Assembly (NCBI GenBank): GCA_902802215.1
Contig: CADCLH010000014.1
Coordinates: forward strand, 1 to 29,499
Length of the DNA stretch: 29,499 nucleotides
Source: Oscillospiraceae bacterium
GTDB lineage: Bacteria > Bacillota > Clostridia > Oscillospirales > Oscillospiraceae
Reading direction: 5' to 3'
Shown: positions 21,910 through 29,499 of the stretch, one piece after another
Layout of the letters: the number at the start of each line of letters is the position of its first letter
How positions within the stretch are numbered: the first letter of the stretch is position 1
Program-made: the position numbers and the translations under genes
Notes under the pieces: generated by a model
Seen by the model: only the letters and a program-made list of their open reading frames with translations
Told to the model about the DNA's origin: nothing
Databases searched by the model: none

Positions 21910-22490
21910 CACGGCGCCCCCCGCCGGACCACCAGGGTCTGGCAGCCGCTCGCCAGAGCGGCCGCGACGCCGGAGGCCGAGTCCTCGAAGATCAGACAGT
22001 CCTCGCGCCGCACGCCGAGACGCTCGATGAGGTCGTTGTAGCAGGCGGGGTCGGGCTTGGCCCGGCGCACGTCCTCCTGCGTGACGATCACGTCGAAGAG
22101 CTCGGTCAGGCCGAAGCGCGCGAGCACACGGTCGACGTTCCGGCGCGAGGCCGTGGTGACGAGCGCGAGGATCCAGCTCTCCTTCAGGCCGCACAGGACG
22201 TCCAGCAGCGGCCCGTTGGGCTCCGCCGCCGTGAGGCACTCGCCGTAAAGGGCGATCTTCCGGTCGTGGACGGCCTCGATGTACGGGCTGTCCGCGCCCA
22301 TGATCTCCGGCAGGAAGTCGCGGTAGGCGCGCCCGTCGCAGCGCGCGGCGTAGTCCTCGCGCGTCAGCGTGAAGCCGTATTCCGCGAGGGCCCGCGCGTA
22401 GGCCAGGGCGTTGGCCTCGAGCGTGAACACCAGCGTCCCGTCGAGGTCGACCATCGCGAGCTTATGCTTGTTCAAACCAGCGGTAGACAT
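21909..22490 (-). CDS. HAD-family phosphatase or beta-phosphoglucomutase-like hydrolase
   Basis: A 193-residue soluble hydrolase of the haloacid dehalogenase superfamily. Visible motifs are DLDGT (15-19, nucleophile Asp15 and Asp17), VTTASRR (motif II), KPDPACY (motif III) and FEDSASGVAAALASG (motif IV). An alpha-helical cap lies between motifs I and II, as in subfamily I phosphatases and beta-phosphoglucomutases. ATG 22490 is within the end of the upstream gene (29-nt overlap); a shorter start at 22454 (MVDLDGT) is possible but would leave almost no N-terminus. In this operon it could dephosphorylate a sugar or polyol phosphate made by the kinase-type domain upstream. Confidence 0.85.
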   Translation of the reverse strand: MSTAGLNKHKLAMVDLDGTLVFTLEANALAYARALAEYGFTLTREDYAARCDGRAYRDFLPEIMGADSPYIEAVHDRKIALYGECLTAAEPNGPLLDVLCGLKESWILALVTTASRRNVDRVLARFGLTELFDVIVTQEDVRRAKPDPACYNDLIERLGVRREDCLIFEDSASGVAAALASGCQTLVVRRGAP

Positions 22491-24375
22491 CGTTCGCCAC
22501 CATGATGAACCCGGCGTAGAACATCGGCGCCAGGCCCGGATCCTTTCTGAGCTTGTAGGGGAGCAGGCGCAGCCAGTGCACCAGCTCGTGATGGAAGATG
22601 CTGCGCACCTCGGCCGGGGTGAAGCGCTCGTCCAGACAGCGGCGCAGCGCCCCGAACAGCGCGTCGTAGGCCGACGAGCGCGTGCAGATGAAGTCCACGC
22701 TGTTTTTCGACACGCTCACGGCGCTGGTCTTCATCATGAACTCATAGCCGCCGTGCAGCGATTGCAGGAGCTTGGCGTAGTCGAGGAACTTCGAGTCGTG
22801 CACGTTGCCGGTGTTGGGGTCGATGAGATAGAAGCCGCCGTCGGCGCCGGTGCAGATGATGTTCTCGATCGTCAGGTCGCCGTGGATCTCGCAGCAGCGG
22901 TCCGGCGCGAAGACCTCGCGCAGGTGCGCGGGCTCAAACAGCGCGCGCAGGACGGGGAAGCCCAGATACTCGCGGTGGTTGATGAGCAGCGTGTCGCAGC
23001 TCATCAGCTCGTGCAGCTCGCGCGAGGCCTGAAGCCGCTCGAGGTTGGCCGTGACCTTGGTCTCGATATAGCGCTCGAGGGCCGCGGGGTCGGCGGGCCG
23101 GTCGGTCTTCGCGTACAGGCCGCGCTCCATCGCGTCCAGCACGGCCAGCAGCACCCGCTCGCCCGCGGCGGCGGGGTGGGAATGGACAAACTGGAACATG
23201 CCGACGGCCTCGCTGGCGTAGCGCATGTCGTAGCAGCAGTAGTCGGGGGCGGTCTCGTCGCGCAGGATCTCGCACAGGGGCAGGTCGCCCTCGTGCGCGC
23301 GCAGCCAGCGCACCTGCTCGGCGAGCTTCGCGCCGTCGGCGCCGAAGGCGTATTTGCGGTAAAACATCCCCCTCGCGTCCATGCAGAGGATGGTCGCAGC
23401 GTTGGAGCCGGAGGAACAGTCGGCTATGATGCTCACGTCCCGGTTGAGGGCGATGAAGCTGCGGACGATGTCCGGCTGGCGGGCGCTGAAATACTCGTCG
23501 AGGAAGCTGAGCTGGTCGCGCTCGTCGATCTGGGGGAGGATCTTGAGATAGTGGGCGTCGTCCGGCGCCGCGCGCTCGCCGCTGCGGAAGCGGAACAGCC
23601 GGGCGGCGGAGAACAGGATCACCGGCGGCAGCAGCAGATACAGCGCGAGGATGAGCTGCTCGCGCGCGGCGCTTCCCCCGGACCACGCGGCGCGCAGCGC
23701 GCTCAGGTCGAGACTGGAGCGGGAAAAGAGCAGCAGCATGATCTCCACGAGATCGTAGGCCGCGCCGAGGCGGGTCAGCAGCAGGCCGAGCAGCGCGTAC
23801 GAGACGATGTAGCACAGCCACATCAGCGCGGTCTCGCCCAGCACGAGCGCAGGCCGCACATGCCGCAGCTCGCGGAAGGCGTTGATGAGCGACCAGAAGA
23901 AGCGCTCGCACTTGAGGCGCAGGCGGTCGTTGAACACCGAGGCGAAGGCCATGGCGGCGCGCTTGACCTGGGTCGAGAAGACCCGCACCAGCCCCAGCAG
24001 GACCAGCACGCCGACCGCCGCGAGCAGATAGAAGCGCGCGCTGTCCCACACCAGCTCCCGCCGCACGCCGGTGGCCCAGAGCGCGGCGAAGAGCACCGCC
24101 ACGGCCAGCACGTCGAGAAAGCGGTCGACGACGACGGTGGCCAGCGACAGGCCGACCCCGTTTTTCATCCGCCGCCCGGCGTACCAGGCGCGGCAGAGAT
24201 CGCCGAGCTTGAAGGGCAGCACGAAGTTGAGCGCGAAGCCGAGCGAAAGCGCCCGCATCAGCGCGCCCGTCGGCGGCTCCTCATAGATCCCGATGAAGCG
24301 GCTCCAGCGGCGGATGCGCAGTCCGTGCCCGAGCATCAGCGCGGCCACGGAGCCGAGAAACAGCAGCACCGTCAC
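22462..24375 (-). CDS. Flippase-like membrane domain fused to an aminoglycoside-phosphotransferase-like kinase
   Basis: A 637-residue two-part protein. Residues 1-about 270 are polytopic with the LPG-synthase/AglD-type flippase signature ALNFVLPFKLGDLCRAWY and VVVDRFLDVLAVAVLF. The C-terminal half has an APH/choline-kinase-like fold: catalytic loop EIHGDLTIEN (496-505, catalytic Asp500) and the metal-binding L-I-D-P (517-520). No N-terminal glycine-rich loop is obvious. GTG 24375 overlaps the previous stop by 4 nt. Such a fusion suggests it phosphorylates a small alcohol or sugar at the membrane face while its membrane part handles a lipid-linked substrate. The domain calls are seen in the sequence; the substrate is inference. 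Confidence 0.85.
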   Translation of the reverse strand: MTVLLFLGSVAALMLGHGLRIRRWSRFIGIYEEPPTGALMRALSLGFALNFVLPFKLGDLCRAWYAGRRMKNGVGLSLATVVVDRFLDVLAVAVLFAALWATGVRRELVWDSARFYLLAAVGVLVLLGLVRVFSTQVKRAAMAFASVFNDRLRLKCERFFWSLINAFRELRHVRPALVLGETALMWLCYIVSYALLGLLLTRLGAAYDLVEIMLLLFSRSSLDLSALRAAWSGGSAAREQLILALYLLLPPVILFSAARLFRFRSGERAAPDDAHYLKILPQIDERDQLSFLDEYFSARQPDIVRSFIALNRDVSIIADCSSGSNAATILCMDARGMFYRKYAFGADGAKLAEQVRWLRAHEGDLPLCEILRDETAPDYCCYDMRYASEAVGMFQFVHSHPAAAGERVLLAVLDAMERGLYAKTDRPADPAALERYIETKVTANLERLQASRELHELMSCDTLLINHREYLGFPVLRALFEPAHLREVFAPDRCCEIHGDLTIENIICTGADGGFYLIDPNTGNVHDSKFLDYAKLLQSLHGGYEFMMKTSAVSVSKNSVDFICTRSSAYDALFGALRRCLDERFTPAEVRSIFHHELVHWLRLLPYKLRKDPGLAPMFYAGFIMVANDVYRWFEQA

Positions 24376-25118
24376 GCCCGGTCCACCTCCGTCAGCCGGG
24401 GATCGCGCAGCGCGGCCTCGTACTCCGCCGGGGTGCCGAAGGAGATATGGACGTCGGTCGGAAAGCTGCGGATGCTCCGGCCCTCGCGGGCCATGACGTC
24501 ATAGACGCCGCTGACGAAAAATTCCTCGTAGCGGCACTCGGTCAGATACCGCTCCGCCGCGGAGAGGAAGGTCCGCGCGTCCCGGAAATAGTAGGCGCCG
24601 CAGATGGCGTCGGAGGAGACGACCTGCTTCTCCGCGGTGCCGACGATGGCGCCGCGCCCGTCATAGCGCAGATAGCTGAACTTCTCCTCCGACGAGCGGA
24701 AGGTCAGCAGCGCCCCGTCCGGGGCGGAGAAGTCCCCGGCCGCGCAGAAGTCCGCAAAGGCGCGGGAGCGGAACATGTGGTCGCAGTCGTTGAACAGCAG
24801 CGGCGCGCCGTCCCGGACCGCCGCCGCGCCCGCCATGCAGGTGAGCACCGCCCCGGGCAGCACCTCGGGGATGACGGTGATCTCCGCCTCGGGATACAGC
24901 GCGCGGATCTCGCGGTCGATGGCGAAGTCCTCCACGTGCTCCTTCAGCACCACAAAGCGCAGCTCGGCCACCTCGACGTCCCGGAGCACCGACTGGGCCG
25001 CCCAGTAAAAGAAAGGCTTGTCCCGCAGGCGGATCAGGGGCTTGGGCATGACATAGCCGTCGCGGAAAAAGCGCGCGCCGCGCCCGCCCATGGGCATGAT
25101 GAGATGAAGCCCGCTCAT
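24372..25118 (-). CDS. Sugar-phosphate or LicC-type nucleotidyltransferase
   Basis: A 248-residue cytoplasmic enzyme with a GT-A-like Rossmann domain. The N-terminal signature is M-P-M-G-G-R-G-A-R-F followed by MPKPLIRL, as in nucleotidyltransferases that couple NTP to a sugar phosphate or phosphocholine. LLFNDCDHMF supplies the metal-binding aspartate. EKFSYLRYDGRGAIVGTAEKQVVSSD follows in the active-site half. There is no C-terminal beta-helix, so no acetyltransferase function. It overlaps its neighbours by 4 nt on both sides (ATGA and GTGA). Together with the kinase-fused membrane protein and HAD phosphatase, it would make an NDP-activated group for surface glycans. The nucleotide (CTP or UTP) is not decided by the sequence. 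Confidence 0.9.
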   Translation of the reverse strand: MSGLHLIMPMGGRGARFFRDGYVMPKPLIRLRDKPFFYWAAQSVLRDVEVAELRFVVLKEHVEDFAIDREIRALYPEAEITVIPEVLPGAVLTCMAGAAAVRDGAPLLFNDCDHMFRSRAFADFCAAGDFSAPDGALLTFRSSEEKFSYLRYDGRGAIVGTAEKQVVSSDAICGAYYFRDARTFLSAAERYLTECRYEEFFVSGVYDVMAREGRSIRSFPTDVHISFGTPAEYEAALRDPRLTEVDRA

Positions 25119-25924
25119 TTGCAGCCCTCCCCTCCGGCCGTATAGACCTCCTGCGCGGTGTAGGCGTCGATCACGCGCTCGCGGTGCTCGCGCGTCAGCA
25201 GGCTCTTTTTGCTGCGGACATACCCGAAGAGCATCTTAAGCGTGCGCATGGCCTGACTGAGCATCTTGACGTTCGATACCTGGTCGTCCTCGCGCCAGAC
25301 GATGGGGAAGAATTTCACGCGCTGCCGGAGATACGAGGCCGCCAGCAGCATGTAGCAGTTGAACATCAGATCGTCGCGGAAGCGGAGATACCACCCGCCC
25401 TCGAGCGCCTTCACACGGTAGAGGTTCAGACCCGAGCCGAGATCGTAGACCATGCGCCCCGCGCCGACGGAGAACAGCAGGTCATACACCCGGTTGCCGA
25501 AGGTGCGGAAGGCGGAGTAGCCGTCCAGTCGCGAGCCCTTCATGAAGCGCGCGCCGAGAAAGCAGTCGTAATCCCGGTACTCCCCGCTCTTCAGATAGGG
25601 CAGGAGGTTGGCGATGTCGCCCTGATCGTCGCCGTGCAGGACGATCACATAGTCGAAGCCGTGCTCGAGCGCGTACGCGAAGGCCACCTTGTGCGAGCCG
25701 CCGAGACCGTAGTTGGCGTCGTTGCGCAGCAGCGTGACCGGCATCGGCAGCGGGTTGGCCTTCAGCCAGTCGACGACCGCCTGCTCGCCGCCGTCGGTGC
25801 TGCGGTTGTTGACCACGATGACCTGCGTCAGGTACGCACCCGCCTCCCCCCTCAGCTGGGCGAGCACGCGCACGATCTGCTTCTCGCAGTTGTACATGGG
25901 GATGAAAAGAAGGATCCTGTCCAT
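25115..25924 (-). CDS. Glycosyltransferase family 2 (dolichol-phosphate mannose synthase-like)
   Basis: A 269-residue transferase that begins LLFIPMYNCEKQI. VIVVNNRSTDGG is the nucleotide-sugar binding strand, VIVLHGDDQGD provides the acidic metal site, and GSGLNLYRVKAL follows. The protein has no obvious long hydrophobic C-terminal pair, so it is probably peripheral to the inner membrane and transfers sugar to a lipid carrier. GGAGGACA precedes ATG 25924. It is the first gene of the operon, with promoter at 25961-25989. Along with GtrA-like and flippase-like proteins this suggests a lipid-linked sugar added to a cell-surface polymer. Confidence 0.9.
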   Translation of the reverse strand: MDRILLFIPMYNCEKQIVRVLAQLRGEAGAYLTQVIVVNNRSTDGGEQAVVDWLKANPLPMPVTLLRNDANYGLGGSHKVAFAYALEHGFDYVIVLHGDDQGDIANLLPYLKSGEYRDYDCFLGARFMKGSRLDGYSAFRTFGNRVYDLLFSVGAGRMVYDLGSGLNLYRVKALEGGWYLRFRDDLMFNCYMLLAASYLRQRVKFFPIVWREDDQVSNVKMLSQAMRTLKMLFGYVRSKKSLLTREHRERVIDAYTAQEVYTAGGEGCK

Positions 25925-25960
25925 TCCGCTGTCCTCCGCTTTTGGTGAATCTTACCTTAT

Positions 25961-25989
25961 AAAATACCATAAAGCCCCTCGCTTTTCAA
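25961..25989 (-). promoter_or_regulatory. Promoter of the GT2 glycan operon
   Basis: Minus strand TTGAAA (25989-25984), 17-nt spacer, TATTTT (25966-25961), about 37 nt ahead of the start codon. Confidence 0.68.
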
Positions 25990-26002
25990 TACAGGGCGCG
26001 CC

Positions 26003-26031
26003 TTGACTTTGGAAAAGGCGGCGTGTATGAT
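26003..26031 (+). promoter_or_regulatory. Promoter of the membrane protein / PI-PLC operon
   Basis: TTGACT (26003-26008), 17-nt spacer, TATGAT (26026-26031), divergent from the GT2 promoter with only 13 nt between them. Confidence 0.85.
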
Positions 26032-26057
26032 GAGGGACAAGGAAGGATGTGCCGCTT

Positions 26058-27548
26058 ATGGAACGCACTGGAAAATGCAGCGCCGCCGCGGGCCGACTGC
26101 GGCCGAGCGACGCGGTCGCCCTCGTCTGGTGGGCGCTCAGCTTCTGGTATGAGCGCCTGATTTTTGTCGAGGGCAGCGCCGCACAGCACCCCGCGGCGTG
26201 GGTCTGCCTGAAGCTCGCGCTGCTGGCGGCGCTGGTCGTGCTGCTGCGCTTTTTCGTCCGGGGCGTGAAGGCCTGGCGCACGGACGACGCGGCCGCGGGT
26301 ACGCTCCGCTGTACCCTGCCGCTGCTTTGCGCGCTGCTGCTGCTGTGGGTCGGCGGCCGCTTCTGGCCGCTTCAGCCCAGCGATCAGCGCAACATTCTGG
26401 ACGCCGCGCTGCGCTACGAGACCATGGGCGGCTTCTTTTTCTATCTGACCATGTGGATCCCCATGCTGGGACTGAGCCTCTTTCCCCATGAGGCCGCGGC
26501 CGTGGTCTTCAAGATCCTCCTCATCAGCCTCGGCGCCGGGTACTGCGTGTACCGGCTGCGCAGGCTGTACGGCACGCGGCTGGCGTACCTTCTGTACCTG
26601 CCCTTCCTGCTGCCGCCGGGCCTGTACCTGAGCGTGAGCATCCACCGCATCCCCTCGTACGCGGTGCTGTATCTGGTCTTTGCCGTCCGCCTCCTCTGCG
26701 ACCGGGCGGAGGAGCGCCCCCTGACGCGCGGGGACTATGTCCTGCTCTGCCTTGCCGCCGCACTGCTGACCCAGTGGCGGAGCGAGGGCATTTATCTGCT
26801 CGTGCTCGCGCCCATCCTGTTTTTCCTCGCCTACCGCCCCCGGCTCGACCGGAGGCAGAAGGCCCTGGCGCTGGCCGTCTTTCTCGCCGCGCAGGTGCTG
26901 GTGCGCATCCCGCAGTCCGTCGTCTCGGAAGAGGCCGCGGGGGAGCGCGCCATGCCCCTGTTTGAGATGCTCATCAGCGGCATGGAGCGCAAGGGCCTGG
27001 ACAAGGAGAAAAACGCGGAGGATCTCGCGGCGGTCGACCGCTACATCGACCTCGAGGCCCTGCACGCGCTCAACGAGGAGCTGGGCGACTACTGCTACAA
27101 CGACAACCTGATCCTGTACTACGGCATGCGGCCGAACCCCTCGCCCGAGGACGTGGAGGGCTTCCGCGCGGCGGTGATCCGCATCGTGCTGCGAAACCCG
27201 CTCGTCTACCTCCGCAATCAGCTCGCCTGCTGGGTGCACATCTCCGAGCAGCCCTATCACGACCGGAAGATGGACGAGCTGGCAAACATCTTCCAGCGCC
27301 TGTACCTGCCCACGCTGTGGATCTTCGCCGTCTGGCTCCTGACGCTCCGGCGGCGCGACTGGCTCGCCTGGTTCCTGACGAGCGGGCACATCTGCCACAT
27401 GGCGATCACAACGGCGCTGCTGCCCGCCGCCTACTTCAAATACTACTATTCCGAATATCTCTACGCCTTCCTGACGGCGACCGCGGCGATCTGCCTGCTG
27501 GTCCGCCGGCACAGGGAAAAAGCCGCGGCGGCCGCCGCGGCAGGATGA
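26058..27548 (+). CDS. Polytopic membrane protein of unknown function
   Basis: A 496-residue inner-membrane protein with about ten hydrophobic segments, among them CLKLALLAALVVLLRFF, TLPLLCALLLLWVGG, LLYLPFLLPPGLYLSV and LAVFLAAQVLVRIP. A hydrophilic, charged segment (about 310-400) lies between the seventh and eighth membrane helices. SDQRNILDAALRYETMGGFF near the third helix resembles the substrate loop of GT-C glycosyltransferases but no catalytic motif can be assigned. The start ATG 26058 has AAGGAAGGA 10 nt before it; GTG 26049 is too close to that site. The last residues are poly-Ala encoded by a palindrome. It is cotranscribed with the PI-PLC gene 15 nt downstream. Confidence 0.82.
   Translation: MERTGKCSAAAGRLRPSDAVALVWWALSFWYERLIFVEGSAAQHPAAWVCLKLALLAALVVLLRFFVRGVKAWRTDDAAAGTLRCTLPLLCALLLLWVGGRFWPLQPSDQRNILDAALRYETMGGFFFYLTMWIPMLGLSLFPHEAAAVVFKILLISLGAGYCVYRLRRLYGTRLAYLLYLPFLLPPGLYLSVSIHRIPSYAVLYLVFAVRLLCDRAEERPLTRGDYVLLCLAAALLTQWRSEGIYLLVLAPILFFLAYRPRLDRRQKALALAVFLAAQVLVRIPQSVVSEEAAGERAMPLFEMLISGMERKGLDKEKNAEDLAAVDRYIDLEALHALNEELGDYCYNDNLILYYGMRPNPSPEDVEGFRAAVIRIVLRNPLVYLRNQLACWVHISEQPYHDRKMDELANIFQRLYLPTLWIFAVWLLTLRRRDWLAWFLTSGHICHMAITTALLPAAYFKYYYSEYLYAFLTATAAICLLVRRHREKAAAAAAAG
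27522..27541. repeat. 20-bp perfect GC palindrome encoding poly-Ala
   Basis: GCCGCGGCGG/CCGCCGCGGC at the 3' end of the membrane protein gene. It also contains two SacII-type CCGCGG sites. Perhaps a minor hairpin at the gene boundary. Confidence 0.8.
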
Positions 27549-27563
27549 ACGGAGGAAAGCGCC

Positions 27564-28676
27564 ATGGGAAAGAAGCTCCTGCGCCGCGCCGGACGCCTGC
27601 TCGCGCTCGTGTCGGCGGCGCTGCTGCTCGTCCTGCTGGGCATGCTCGTCCTGCCGCTGACCGAGGGCGCGGACACGACGCCGGTACCGGGCAGCACGGA
27701 CTGGATGGCCGCTCTGCCGGACGACACGCCGCTGAGCGCCCTCGTGATCCCCGGCACGCACGACAGCGCCACGCAGTACGTGCAGCTCGCCTACTTCTCG
27801 AAGTGTCAGGCGCTGTCGGTCGGCAAACAGCTCGAGGCGGGCTTCCGCTATCTGGATATCCGCCTGGGCGACGCGACCGACGACGGCCCCCCGCTGCTGA
27901 TGCACGGCTTCACCAAATGCAAGGTCTCCGCGTTCGGCGCCGCGCTGACCCTGGACGACGTTCTGGCCGACTGCTGCGGCTTCCTCGCCCGGCACCCGAC
28001 GGAGACCGTGCTCTTCGTCGTCAAGCACGAGCACGGCGAAAAGTCCGACGCGGCGATGGCCGAGACGCTGAACGCTTTTATCGGCGCGCGGCCGCAAAGC
28101 TGGCTCGTGACCGACACGATGCCCACCCTGGGCGAAGCCCGCGGCAAGCTGGTGCTGCTGCGCCGCTGGGAGGGCGGAGACGGCCTGCCGTTTCTCTGGG
28201 AGGACCAGAAAGGCGCGGACGACGTCTCGCAGAACGCGGCCGTGACCGACGAGGGCGCTTACCGCCTCTGGGTGCAGGACCGCTTCGAGTACGGCGCGGA
28301 CGACAAGTGGGCGGCCTTCACCGCCTCCCTCGACGCGCCGAGGGAGGCCGGCGACGTGCTGCTCAGCTTTCTGAGCACCAAGGGCACGGGGACCTACGGA
28401 CACCCCTACCGCTTCGCAAAGCGCTTAAACGCGCAGCTTCTGGAGCTGGACAGCGCCGCCCTGCGCGGCTGGATCGCGGTGGACTTCGGCTCGCCGAAGC
28501 TCGCCGAGCACATCTACAGCGCCAATTTCAAGCAGCCGGAAAGACGAATCGCGGCGGCTTCGCTGATGCGAAGCCGCCGCGGGTTTCTTTATTCCGCCGC
28601 TTTCCGCGGTTCGAGCCGCGCCAGGAACACGACGTCGTCCCCGCGCGAGGCGCACACGTCCAGCACGCCGTCGTGA
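27564..28676 (+). CDS. Phosphatidylinositol-specific phospholipase C-like phosphodiesterase
   Basis: A 370-residue protein with an N-terminal hydrophobic segment (12-31) without lipobox, so membrane-anchored or secreted. The PI-PLC X domain shows I-P-G-T-H-D-S-A-T with catalytic His66, EAGFRYLDIRLGDA (98-104) and LLMHGFTK with His114, the expected pair of general acid and base. Such enzymes cleave phosphodiesters of inositol lipids or glycerophosphoryl units. The start has GGAGG ahead and follows the membrane protein by 15 nt. The reading frame passes through the apparent terminator at 28551-28587 and ends 88 bases inside the convergent thioesterase gene, adding about 45 residues of unlikely composition. 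The mature domain probably ends near VDFGSPKLAE. Confidence 0.88.
   Translation: MGKKLLRRAGRLLALVSAALLLVLLGMLVLPLTEGADTTPVPGSTDWMAALPDDTPLSALVIPGTHDSATQYVQLAYFSKCQALSVGKQLEAGFRYLDIRLGDATDDGPPLLMHGFTKCKVSAFGAALTLDDVLADCCGFLARHPTETVLFVVKHEHGEKSDAAMAETLNAFIGARPQSWLVTDTMPTLGEARGKLVLLRRWEGGDGLPFLWEDQKGADDVSQNAAVTDEGAYRLWVQDRFEYGADDKWAAFTASLDAPREAGDVLLSFLSTKGTGTYGHPYRFAKRLNAQLLELDSAALRGWIAVDFGSPKLAEHIYSANFKQPERRIAAASLMRSRRGFLYSAAFRGSSRARNTTSSPREAHTSSTPS
28551..28587. terminator. Terminator hairpin between PI-PLC and thioesterase genes
   Basis: 12-bp perfect stem GCGGCGGCTTCG / CGAAGCCGCCGC (28551-28562, 28569-28580), loop of six. TTTCTTTATT follows on the plus strand. It lies inside the PI-PLC reading frame and just before the stop of the minus-strand thioesterase gene. 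Confidence 0.85.
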
Positions 28677-29326
28677 TCCAGCCGCCGGAAGTCGAGGGTC
28701 TCGCCCTCGTAGCAGGGGCTGCGGAAGATGAGATCGACCGCGCGCAGATCGTGCGCGTGCCGCTCGGCCACGGTGAAGCAGCCGAAAAGGGCGCGCGGAT
28801 AGGCCGCGTTGTTCATGTGCCCGAGCAGGTCCACGTCGGACGAGGTCACGGTGTAGCGGGCGAAGGGCTCAATCCCGTCGAAGCGGCCCGGGATGCGGGC
28901 GAAGGGCTCGTCGTGGGCGGGGGGCAGGGTATAGTCCAGCTCCGGCGGGAAGATCTCCGCGCAGGGCACCGGGCGCCGCGTCTCGGCGTTCAGGATCGCC
29001 CACTCGGAATGGACGCGCATCAGCACCTCGTCGCCCGCCAGCAGCTCGAAGCTGCGGTTGCAGCGCAGCGTGCCGGGCTTCTCCGGCCAGGTGCGCAGCA
29101 CGACCTTCTCGCCGAGTCCGGGCCGCCTCGCGAAAACCGTCTTGATCTTGACGATCACCCAGTAGAGCGAGCGCTTCTCCAGCGCGTTCAGCCCGATCCC
29201 GAGCCGCGCGGCGTGGATGGCGGCGGTGTCCTGAAGGAGATTGAAGGCCGCGTGATGACTGAGCAGGCGGTCGGCGTCGGTGCTGCTCGGCCCGATGATG
29301 AGCTGCTGTTCGTATACGAGATCCAT
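28589..29326 (-). CDS. Acyl-ACP thioesterase
   Basis: A 245-residue cytoplasmic hotdog-fold enzyme that releases free fatty acids from acyl carrier protein. The N-terminus YEQQLIIGPSSTDADRLLSHHAAFNLLQDTAAIHA and KIKTVFARRPGLGEKVVLRTWPE match the acyl-ACP thioesterase family. The second hotdog contains TVTSSDVDLLGHMNNAAY with the typical DxxxHxNN catalytic arrangement. The length is normal for bacterial members. GGGGG lies 8 nt before ATG 29326, and the promoter TTGCAT/TACAAT lies further upstream. It is convergent to the PI-PLC gene, overlapping it by 88 bases. Chain-length preference is not inferable. Confidence 0.93.
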   Translation of the reverse strand: MDLVYEQQLIIGPSSTDADRLLSHHAAFNLLQDTAAIHAARLGIGLNALEKRSLYWVIVKIKTVFARRPGLGEKVVLRTWPEKPGTLRCNRSFELLAGDEVLMRVHSEWAILNAETRRPVPCAEIFPPELDYTLPPAHDEPFARIPGRFDGIEPFARYTVTSSDVDLLGHMNNAAYPRALFGCFTVAERHAHDLRAVDLIFRSPCYEGETLDFRRLDHDGVLDVCASRGDDVVFLARLEPRKAAE

Positions 29327-29359
29327 ACGGATGCCCCCCTGTCGCTGATAACACGTCGG

Positions 29360-29388
29360 ATTGTAGCACAGTTCGCCGCCGGATGCAA
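29360..29388 (-). promoter_or_regulatory. Promoter of the acyl-ACP thioesterase gene
   Basis: Minus strand TTGCAT (29388-29383), 17-nt spacer, TACAAT (29365-29360). Confidence 0.8.
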
Positions 29389-29420
29389 GGCGGGACGCAA
29401 GGGAGAGGGGGGCGGACGTC

Positions 29421-29499
29421 TTATTCCCCGGCGCCCTCGATGTACAGCTCCTCCGCGTCCCGCTGCGCGCGGATCAAGATCGACCTGGCCTGCGCGGCG
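29421..29499 (-). CDS. C-terminal end of an unidentified gene
   Basis: The minus strand reads AAQARSILIRAQRDAEELYI then EGAGE and TAA (29421-29423), entering from the right edge. The 25 residues visible form an amphipathic helix rich in A, R, Q and E. The frame has codon usage like its neighbours, and the stop lies about 30 nt upstream of the thioesterase promoter. Too little remains to name a family. Confidence 0.55.
   Translation of the reverse strand, partial: AAQARSILIRAQRDAEELYIEGAGE

Noticed and set aside
22411..24504. 697-codon plus-strand frame over the flippase-kinase gene
   Set aside because: Antisense to a multi-domain protein with catalytic motifs; repetitive H/V/A/Q/E-rich translation with no recognisable fold.
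25986..28403. 805-codon minus-strand frame over the membrane protein and PI-PLC genes
   Set aside because: Both plus-strand genes have motifs and ribosome sites; the long antisense frame arises from high GC and lack of stop codons.

Overview
The window is about 29.5 kb of GC-rich DNA (around two thirds G+C by eye) with dense, mostly short operons. Low-GC-style regulation in a high-GC genome points to a high-GC member of the Bacillota, most likely Clostridia (Oscillospiraceae-like): near-consensus sigma-A promoters with 17-nt spacers, strong Shine-Dalgarno sites, a guanine riboswitch, a PyrR attenuator, CAC-type lipoproteins and U-tract terminators. The assignment is inferred from gene content and style; no rRNA or other phylogenetic marker beyond rpsT and asnS is present. 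No tRNA, CRISPR array, phage gene or transposase was seen.

Layout. (1) 1-2672, plus strand: the end of rpsT, a diacylglycerol-kinase-family lipid kinase and asnS, the last two each with its own promoter. (2) 2730-8778, minus strand: a purine salvage block. xpt lies upstream of an operon for a BMP-family nucleoside-binding lipoprotein, an ABC ATPase and two permeases. The operon starts from its own promoter, has a textbook guanine riboswitch with a U-tract terminator, and carries further hairpins in the leader and between the first two genes. The last permease gene is frameshifted. (3) 8948-12736, plus strand: asparaginase and two flavoprotein genes, the second frameshifted. (4) 12741-13771: a concentric palindromic element that doubles as a bidirectional terminator, then a minus-strand pair for a small protein and a Pro-rich lipoprotein. 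(5) 13929-16137, plus strand: pyrR behind a PyrR attenuator, then uraA; together they sense and import uracil. (6) 16217-16837: a small membrane-anchored hypothetical protein.

(7) 16896-21381, minus strand: a respiratory nitrite-ammonification module. It comprises a Crp/Fnr regulator, a pentaheme NrfA nitrite reductase with an FMN-binding domain fused to its N-terminus, and the ResB and CcsA cytochrome c maturation proteins. No nrfH is adjacent. Matching GTTGC-N4-GCAAC palindromes sit near -41 in front of both the regulator and nrfA, which suggests one Fnr-like activation circuit. This module is the most unusual part of the window.

(8) 21475-25924, minus strand: five overlapping genes for a cell-surface glycan or lipid modification (GT2 glycosyltransferase, nucleotidyltransferase, flippase-like membrane domain fused to an APH/choline-kinase-like domain, HAD phosphatase, GtrA-like membrane protein). 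(9) 26058-28676, plus strand: a polytopic membrane protein and a PI-PLC-like phosphodiesterase whose reading frame runs through its terminator into the convergent acyl-ACP thioesterase gene (28589-29326, minus). A partial minus-strand gene enters at the right edge.
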